Source: JACPNK01 sp964479745
GTDB lineage: Bacteria; Patescibacteriota; Minisyncoccia; 2-02-FULL-40-12; IGHO2-12-FULL-4
Assembly (NCBI GenBank): GCA_964479745.1
Contig: CAYZNJ010000028.1
Coordinates: 1 to 8,902, forward strand
DNA: 8,902 nt
Reading direction: 5' to 3'
The notes under the pieces were generated by a model. The model was given only the letters and a program-made list of their open reading frames with translations, ran no database searches and was not told the origin of the DNA. The first letter of the stretch is position 1. Each line of letters opens with the position of its first letter. This document shows, piece after piece, positions 5,264 to 8,902 of this stretch. The translations under genes were made by a program, and so were the position numbers.

Positions 5264-6355
5264 TTATAGACTTTGCCGGGCTCCTTCTTCAGAAGCAAGT
5301 TCGGGTATGTTCTGATGCTCGGCTTCTTCTTTGCCAAACTCATACAAAATTTCAACGATAATAGCCGCTACCGGCACAGAAAGAACCATCCCTAAAATGC
5401 CGGCGAGTTTGAATCCGATCAGCAAAGCCAGAATCACCACAACCGGATTAAGACCGACTGTTCTGCCTAAAACAATGGGCACCAAAACATGATTCTCAAG
5501 CTGTTGAATTATGACATAAGCCAAAATGACCCAAAGACCCAGTGTCGCCGACTGGTTAAACGCCAATACAACCGCTGGCACAGCAGACAAAACAGGCCCG
5601 ACATTAGGCACCAGCTCCAAAACCATAGCAACAATGCCCAAAAGCAAAGCAAACCTGATTCCCATCAAAGAAAGGGTAACATAAACCGCCAGACCAACTA
5701 CAAGGGCCAGTAAAAGCTGGCCTTGCAGCCAACGACCGACCTTTTTTTCAGAACGCCGCCAAACATTTGAAACTGACGCCTCGTATTCTGACGGCACGAC
5801 TGAATGTATGAAACTCTCAATCCCGCCCCGCATCACTGAAAGATAAAAGGAAATTACGACTATCGCCAAAAAGGAAAAGAGTCCGCCAAAAACACTGACC
5901 ACAAAACCAAAGGCGGAATGTGAAGAAGCCTGAAGGTAGCTTGAAAAAGTATCAAGAAGATTTAGTATTTCGTTGAAAAAGTCCACATAGCGGGAAGAAC
6001 TCTCCTGGGCTTTTTCAAGTGAGACTGAAACCTTGTCTATAAAATTAGGTAGATCTTTTATCAGCTGGTTTATTTCTCCGGTAACAAAAGGCACCATCAG
6101 AGAAAGCAGGAACAGAATCAAAACAAAAAGCGACAAGTATAAAAGCAGAACCCCAAGCAGTCTGGGAAACTTTTTCTGGTCAAGCCAGTTGGCAAAAGGA
6201 GTTATCGCTGAAGCAATGACAACGGCAAAAAGCAGGATCATTATAATGTCCCGCAGAAGATAGAGGAAAAAGAAAAAAAGCAAAATCAAAACGACCTTAA
6301 ACACGGTAAAGGTTTCAATGTCATGAAAAACTGTTTTTGGTTTTTCAGTTTCCAT
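5264..6355 (-). CDS. AI-2E family transporter (PerM/YdiK-like membrane protein)
   Basis: This is a 363-residue polytopic inner-membrane protein. The family is named for autoinducer-2 export, but other members are linked to ion or proton antiport, so the substrate here is unknown. Hydrophobic segments fall near residues 17-34, 36-56, 68-92, 148-174, 212-230, 233-248, 254-266, 271-288 and 303-339. The extramembrane amphipathic region (about 95-145) between the third and fourth is typical of the family. Signature segments are E247-L-V-P-N-V-G-P and QQLENHVLVPIVLGR at 284-298. The C-terminal tail is acidic and cytoplasmic-looking. The start ATG is 15 nt after the peptidase stop and 9 nt after a TATAGT box, so it may be expressed from its own near-leaderless promoter as well as by read-through. 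rsmI follows 2 nt later. Confidence 0.9.
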   Translation of the reverse strand: METEKPKTVFHDIETFTVFKVVLILLFFFFLYLLRDIIMILLFAVVIASAITPFANWLDQKKFPRLLGVLLLYLSLFVLILFLLSLMVPFVTGEINQLIKDLPNFIDKVSVSLEKAQESSSRYVDFFNEILNLLDTFSSYLQASSHSAFGFVVSVFGGLFSFLAIVVISFYLSVMRGGIESFIHSVVPSEYEASVSNVWRRSEKKVGRWLQGQLLLALVVGLAVYVTLSLMGIRFALLLGIVAMVLELVPNVGPVLSAVPAVVLAFNQSATLGLWVILAYVIIQQLENHVLVPIVLGRTVGLNPVVVILALLIGFKLAGILGMVLSVPVAAIIVEILYEFGKEEAEHQNIPELASEEGARQSL

Positions 6356-6364
6356 CGTTTTAAT

Positions 6365-6393
6365 ACTATATCACAACTTAAGCAGGTTGTAAA
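6365..6393 (-). promoter_or_regulatory. Promoter of the AI-2E transporter-rsmI pair, inside the end of the peptidase gene
   Basis: On the minus strand, TTTACA (6393-6388) and TATAGT (6370-6365) are separated by exactly 17 nt; each box matches five of six consensus bases. The -35 box lies in the last codons of the M16 gene. The expected transcription start is about 6357-6358, only 2-3 nt before the ATG at 6355, so the mRNA would have almost no leader. Confidence 0.6.
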
Positions 6394-7648
6394 TATCAGG
6401 GTCGTTTTCCTTAAACGGGCCAATGATTCCTAAATTAAGATTTTCTTCTCTAAATATGTCATTGGCTATTTCTATGATATCCCCGGCGGTAACTTTATTC
6501 AACTTTTCAAATTTCTCTTCTGGCGTTAAAATTTCTTTTTGCAGCAGTTCCTGGGAAGCGTAAAAAGAGGCTAAATCGTCGGAAGACTCAAAACTTATGG
6601 CCATCCGCCCTTTGACTGAATCTTTGGCTTTTTTAAGTTCTTTTTCCGAAACTTTCTCGTTTTTAAGTTTTTTAAACTCACTCAAAATAACTTCCAAAGC
6701 CGGTTTAAGTTTTTCCTGCTCCAGACCGGCAAAACTGGTGAAATCCCCCGTATCCATGTAAAAATCCGCATCCGCGCCGACATAGTAAGCCAAACCCCTT
6801 TTCTCCCTGACTTCGGTAAAAAGGCGGGAGCTCATGCCGCCGCCCAAAATTACGGCCATGATTTTTAAAATCTCTTTTTTGGGATTAAAAATATCATAGC
6901 CTCTCACACCCATAAAAACATGGGTCTGGTCGGTCTGCTTGTTAAAAATTTTCAGCTCTGGTTTAGTCTGGCCGATTTCCACTGGCGCCGGTTTCAGCAA
7001 CTCATGCCCGCGCATATCGGCAAAATATTTTTCCACATGTCCTTTGGCCTTTTCTTGGGAAAAATTTCCGGCAATCGCCAGCACGGTATTTTTGGCGAAA
7101 TAGTGGGAGTTAAAATACTCCCGGAATTTTTCCGTTTTCATTTTTAAGATATTTTCTTTGGGGCCGGCTATGGGCCAGCCCAAAGGCTGATCGCCGTAAA
7201 GCAGCTCTTCGTAAATATCGGCGATGTGGCGCATCGGATTGTCAAAGTTCATATTTATTTCCTGCACCACCACTCCTCTTTCTTTTTCAATTTCCGCCGA
7301 ATCCAGCTTTGAGTTCAAGAATATGTCGGAAATAATTTCCAAAACAAAATCAAAATGCTCTGAAGCTGCTTTGGCATAATAGCCGGTATATTCTTTGGAG
7401 GTAAAGGCATTGTATTCAGCTCCTATGGCATCCAGTTCCAGTGAGATATCTAAAGCTTTGGGCCTCTTATCCGTACCCTTAAACATCATGTGCTCCAAAA
7501 AATGAGAAATGCCGCTTATATCTTTGGTTTCGTAACGCGAACCAGTGCCAACTAGAACCAAAACTGTGATAGTTTTGGTATGTTCCATTGGCACAGTAAT
7601 AAGCCGCAGGCCGTTGGCAAAAGTATGAAAGTTAAAATGATTGTCCAT
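6371..7648 (-). CDS. M16 family zinc metallopeptidase (processing-peptidase/insulinase-like)
   Basis: With the ATG at 7648, this 425-residue protein has the two-domain layout of mitochondrial-processing-peptidase-type M16 enzymes. The inverted zinc motif HFLEH is at residues 49-53, and the third ligand E130 follows after exactly 76 residues, the spacing typical of this family. The C-terminal domain has the GGGMSSRLFTEVREKRGLAY segment (269-288) that contributes substrate-binding Arg and Tyr residues. The protein should be catalytic. No signal peptide is seen, so it is probably cytoplasmic and degrades or trims peptides; the natural substrate is unknown. The frame is open to 7702, but that extension would run across the upstream gene's terminator and encode a non-family N-terminus. 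Family similarity begins right after 7648 at F-x-x-x-x-F-A-N-G-L-R. AAAGGAG directly abuts the ATG with no spacer, too close for normal ribosome binding. Confidence 0.93.
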   Translation of the reverse strand: MDNHFNFHTFANGLRLITVPMEHTKTITVLVLVGTGSRYETKDISGISHFLEHMMFKGTDKRPKALDISLELDAIGAEYNAFTSKEYTGYYAKAASEHFDFVLEIISDIFLNSKLDSAEIEKERGVVVQEINMNFDNPMRHIADIYEELLYGDQPLGWPIAGPKENILKMKTEKFREYFNSHYFAKNTVLAIAGNFSQEKAKGHVEKYFADMRGHELLKPAPVEIGQTKPELKIFNKQTDQTHVFMGVRGYDIFNPKKEILKIMAVILGGGMSSRLFTEVREKRGLAYYVGADADFYMDTGDFTSFAGLEQEKLKPALEVILSEFKKLKNEKVSEKELKKAKDSVKGRMAISFESSDDLASFYASQELLQKEILTPEEKFEKLNKVTAGDIIEIANDIFREENLNLGIIGPFKENDPDIYNLLKL

Positions 7649-7661
7649 CTCCTTTATTATA
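7649..7661 (-). promoter_or_regulatory. -10 box and abutting AAAGGAG before the M16 peptidase start
   Basis: On the minus strand, TATAAT (7661-7656) is followed by AAAGGAG (7655-7649) and immediately by the ATG. No convincing -35 box is found 15-19 nt upstream, where the T-rich terminator tract lies. If TATAAT is a real -10 box, transcription would start on or next to the A of the ATG. The Shine-Dalgarno-like sequence would then be only DNA between promoter and start. The site is AT-rich, so chance is a real alternative. Confidence 0.45.
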
Positions 7662-7670
7662 TTATTTTCA

Positions 7671-7699
7671 CAAAAAAACAAAACTACAGGGCGCCCCTG
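7671..7699 (-). terminator. Intrinsic terminator of the PKD/Ig-like protein gene
   Basis: CAGGG (7687-7691) and CCCTG (7695-7699) form a GC-rich 5-base-pair stem with the 3-nt loop CGC. On the minus strand the stem is followed by TAG and then TTTTGTTTTTTT. It lies about 45 nt after the stop of the PKD/Ig-like gene and before the M16 gene, so these two are probably separate transcription units. The stem is short but the T tract is long. Confidence 0.7.
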
Positions 7700-7743
7700 C
7701 AATTAAATCCGTCACACTACTTTTATTTTAGGAAGTCATAATC

Positions 7744-8902
7744 TTACTCTTTCGGCGCTATCTCTTTCCAGATAGGTACCGGTTTTACAACATTGACCGT
7801 ATGGGAGTTGGAACAGGTGTAACTGTCCTGGTCGGTGGCAGAAAGACTTGCGTTGTAGTTGCCGGCGTTGGTATATGTATGCTTGGGCTTTTCTTTGTCG
7901 GAAGAACCGCCGTCGCCAAAAAGCCAAGACCAAGATTTGCCTTTGGCGGGACTGCTGAAATAGGCGGAGGCGTCGGTGAATTGGACAGACTGATTGGCAT
8001 TGGGAGTAGTTGGACTCCAGGTAAAGTTAACCTGGGGATAAGCGTGCTTGGGAGTTTTCCAGGAATCAGACACATCCCAAGAAGAAACGGCGTTGTTGCT
8101 GTCCCAAACTCTTACTCGGGCTTTATAAGTTGTGTTGAATTGCAAGATGCCGGCGCCGATAGAGTAACTATTGCCCGAAGAAGTAATCTTGCCGGTATCA
8201 AGAGTGGGGTTGTCAAATGAACCTTGGTTGTCTATCTGAAGTTGATAAGCCGATTGCGGATCGCTGTTGGGATCGGAGTACTGCCAGATTGCGGTTGCGG
8301 TTACGCCGGAACAGTAATCTCCGGGAAAGACGCCGTAACTGCCCGGAGGAGGTCCGCCTCCACAGTTACTGACACAAACTGTCGGGTTGCCATTGGTAGC
8401 AGTAATAGTAACTCTGTTTTCAGCTGATGGAGCAGAGCCTCTTTCGGCAATTATTTTGGCGGTATAATTTCCGAATGGATAAGTATGAGGCACTGATGAT
8501 TTAGGGTTGGTGGAGATGCCGTCGTACTTGTTGCCGTTAGCGTTGCCGGATGCGCCATCAGGGTCGCCGCATTGAGAAATTGCTGTGGCAACGCTGGTGC
8601 CGGTATAATTACAATTCCACCAGAAAGTATAGTTGNNNNNNNNNNTCTGTTTTCAGCTGATGGAGCAGAGCCTCTTTCGGCAATTATTTTGGCGGTATAC
8701 TTGCCGTCCGGGTCGCGATAAGGATATGAATGGGCCACAGACGATTTGGGGTTGTCATTGATTCCGTCATATTTGTTGCCGTTAGCGTTGCCGGATGTGC
8801 CGTCGGGGTCGCCGCATTGAGAAATGCCCGCAGCCACGCTTGTTCCCGTGTAATTGCAGTTCCACCAGAAAGTATAGTTGATGGTGCCGACAGCGGTGCC
8901 GG
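7744..8902 (-). CDS. Repeat-containing PKD/Ig-like surface protein, C-terminal part (5' end outside the window, internal assembly gap)
   Basis: Reading continues without a start codon from the window's right edge (…GTAVGTINYTFWWNC…) to the TAA at 7746-7744. In order it holds a PKD-like repeat (8646-8880), a gap of ten Ns (8636-8645), a second copy (8413-8635), a Gly/Pro linker (C-G-G-G-P-P-P-G, near 8343), an Ig/fibronectin-III-like domain with S-D-P-Q-S-A-Y-Q-L-Q-I (about 8047-8334), and a canonical PKD domain (about 7786-8037) with W-L-F-G-D-G and P-K-H-T-Y-x-x-x-G-x-Y. The protein ends IWKEIAPKE. Such domains occur in secreted or cell-surface proteins that bind glycans or proteins. The Cys residues in each repeat (WWNC, SQCGD) fit disulfides outside the cytoplasm. 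No signal peptide or anchor is visible because the N-terminus is missing. The frames on either side of the Ns disagree by one base, which I attribute to the placeholder gap, not a mutation. Confidence 0.8.
8413..8635. repeat. PKD-like protein repeat, copy nearer the C-terminus (223 nt)
   Basis: This copy aligns along its whole length with 8646-8880. Positions 8413-8466 are identical to 8646-8699 (54 nt). The rest differs by scattered substitutions and a 12-nt deletion, which removes four residues where the other copy has Y-R-D-P-D-G-K-Y and this one has F-G-N-Y. The reading frame is kept. It ends at the N gap. Confidence 0.9.
8636..8645. other. Assembly gap (10 N)
   Basis: Ten Ns separate two copies of the PKD-like repeat. 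The left contig stops at the end of one copy and the right contig starts exactly at the beginning of the block shared by both copies, the usual signature of an assembly broken by repeats. For the two sides to be in one reading frame the missing length must be 2 modulo 3, but ten is 1 modulo 3. The Ns are therefore a placeholder, and further repeat units may be missing. Confidence 0.95.
8646..8880. repeat. PKD-like protein repeat, copy nearer the N-terminus (235 nt)
   Basis: This copy begins exactly at the right side of the N gap, with the 54-nt block shared with 8413-8466. It encodes, from N to C, NYTFWWNCNYTGTSVA, the SQCGDPDG turn, a G-N-A-N-G-N-K-Y-D-G-I segment, and the closing strands K-Y-T-A-K-I-I-A-E-R-G-S. 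Beyond 8880 the sequence leads into GTAVGTI, probably the end of the preceding domain or linker. Confidence 0.9.

Noticed and set aside
7649..7702. 18-codon N-terminal extension of the M16 peptidase to the first ATG at 7702
   Set aside because: It would be translated from inside the upstream gene's terminator hairpin and T tract, and it does not look like the start of family members.
7801..8220. Open reading frame of 139 codons on the + strand, opposite the PKD/Ig-like gene
   Set aside because: It is antisense to a gene with clear PKD and Ig-like domain sequence, is Gly/Val-rich in the way expected of an antisense shadow, and has no recognised motif or start signals.
8451..8635. Apparent frameshift or second protein reading through the N gap from the upstream repeat
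   Set aside because: The frame left of the gap that continues the conserved repeat sequence is the other one. The mismatch arises from the arbitrary ten-N spacer; the sequence read across the Ns in the wrong frame has no domain features.
8413..8880. Repeats at the right end as a CRISPR array or transposon ends
   Set aside because: The units are over 220 nt, stay in reading frame, differ by codon-multiple indels and encode a PKD-like domain, so they are protein repeats.

Overview
The window looks like a piece of a draft genome or metagenome bin from a Patescibacteria/CPR bacterium, probably of the Parcubacteria type. This is inferred from gene content: compact minus-strand operons, few Shine-Dalgarno sites, a short MetRS without a C-terminal tRNA-binding domain, a short RsmI, a stand-alone four-helix-bundle gene, a stand-alone HTH/LAGLIDADG gene, and a large secreted-type protein with PKD and Ig-like domains. 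No rRNA or marker tree is available to confirm it. Every gene I can support is on the minus strand, so transcription runs from the right end to the left.

From right to left: (1) 7744-8902 is the C-terminal part of a repeat-rich PKD/Ig-like surface protein, interrupted by a 10-N assembly gap between two near-identical repeats and closed by a terminator at 7671-7699. (2) 6371-7648 is an M16 zinc peptidase. It is followed by an AI-2E family membrane protein (5264-6355), which has a good promoter inside the end of the peptidase gene, and by rsmI (4560-5261), which starts 2 nt after it. (3) 4159-4512 is an unrecognised 117-residue gene with its own promoter, followed by a 75-nt untranslated stretch and a hairpin terminator (4060-4083). 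(4) A new promoter (4000-4027) drives an HTH(x3)-LAGLIDADG protein, then metG (4-nt overlap), a four-helix-bundle protein of the 23S rRNA intervening-sequence family, tatD (4-nt gap) and leuS (14-nt overlap, leaving the window).

The order rsmI - metG - tatD matches the known Bacillus subtilis order yabC(rsmI)-abrB-metS-yabD(tatD). Against that backbone, the unknown gene and the LAGLIDADG gene sit between rsmI and metG, and the four-helix-bundle gene sits between metG and tatD. The four-helix-bundle gene is bracketed by a 21-base-pair inverted repeat (with one 9-nt bulge) that fills the metG junction and covers the tatD start codon. This resembles the architecture of rRNA intervening sequences, but inside an mRNA operon.

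A second pattern is that three candidate -10 boxes end only 6, 7 and 9 nt before a start codon, which predicts leaderless or nearly leaderless mRNAs. The 117-residue gene instead has a normal leader with a GAGG Shine-Dalgarno. I found no tRNA, rRNA, CRISPR array, IS element or origin. No stretch over 300 nt lacks a gene.
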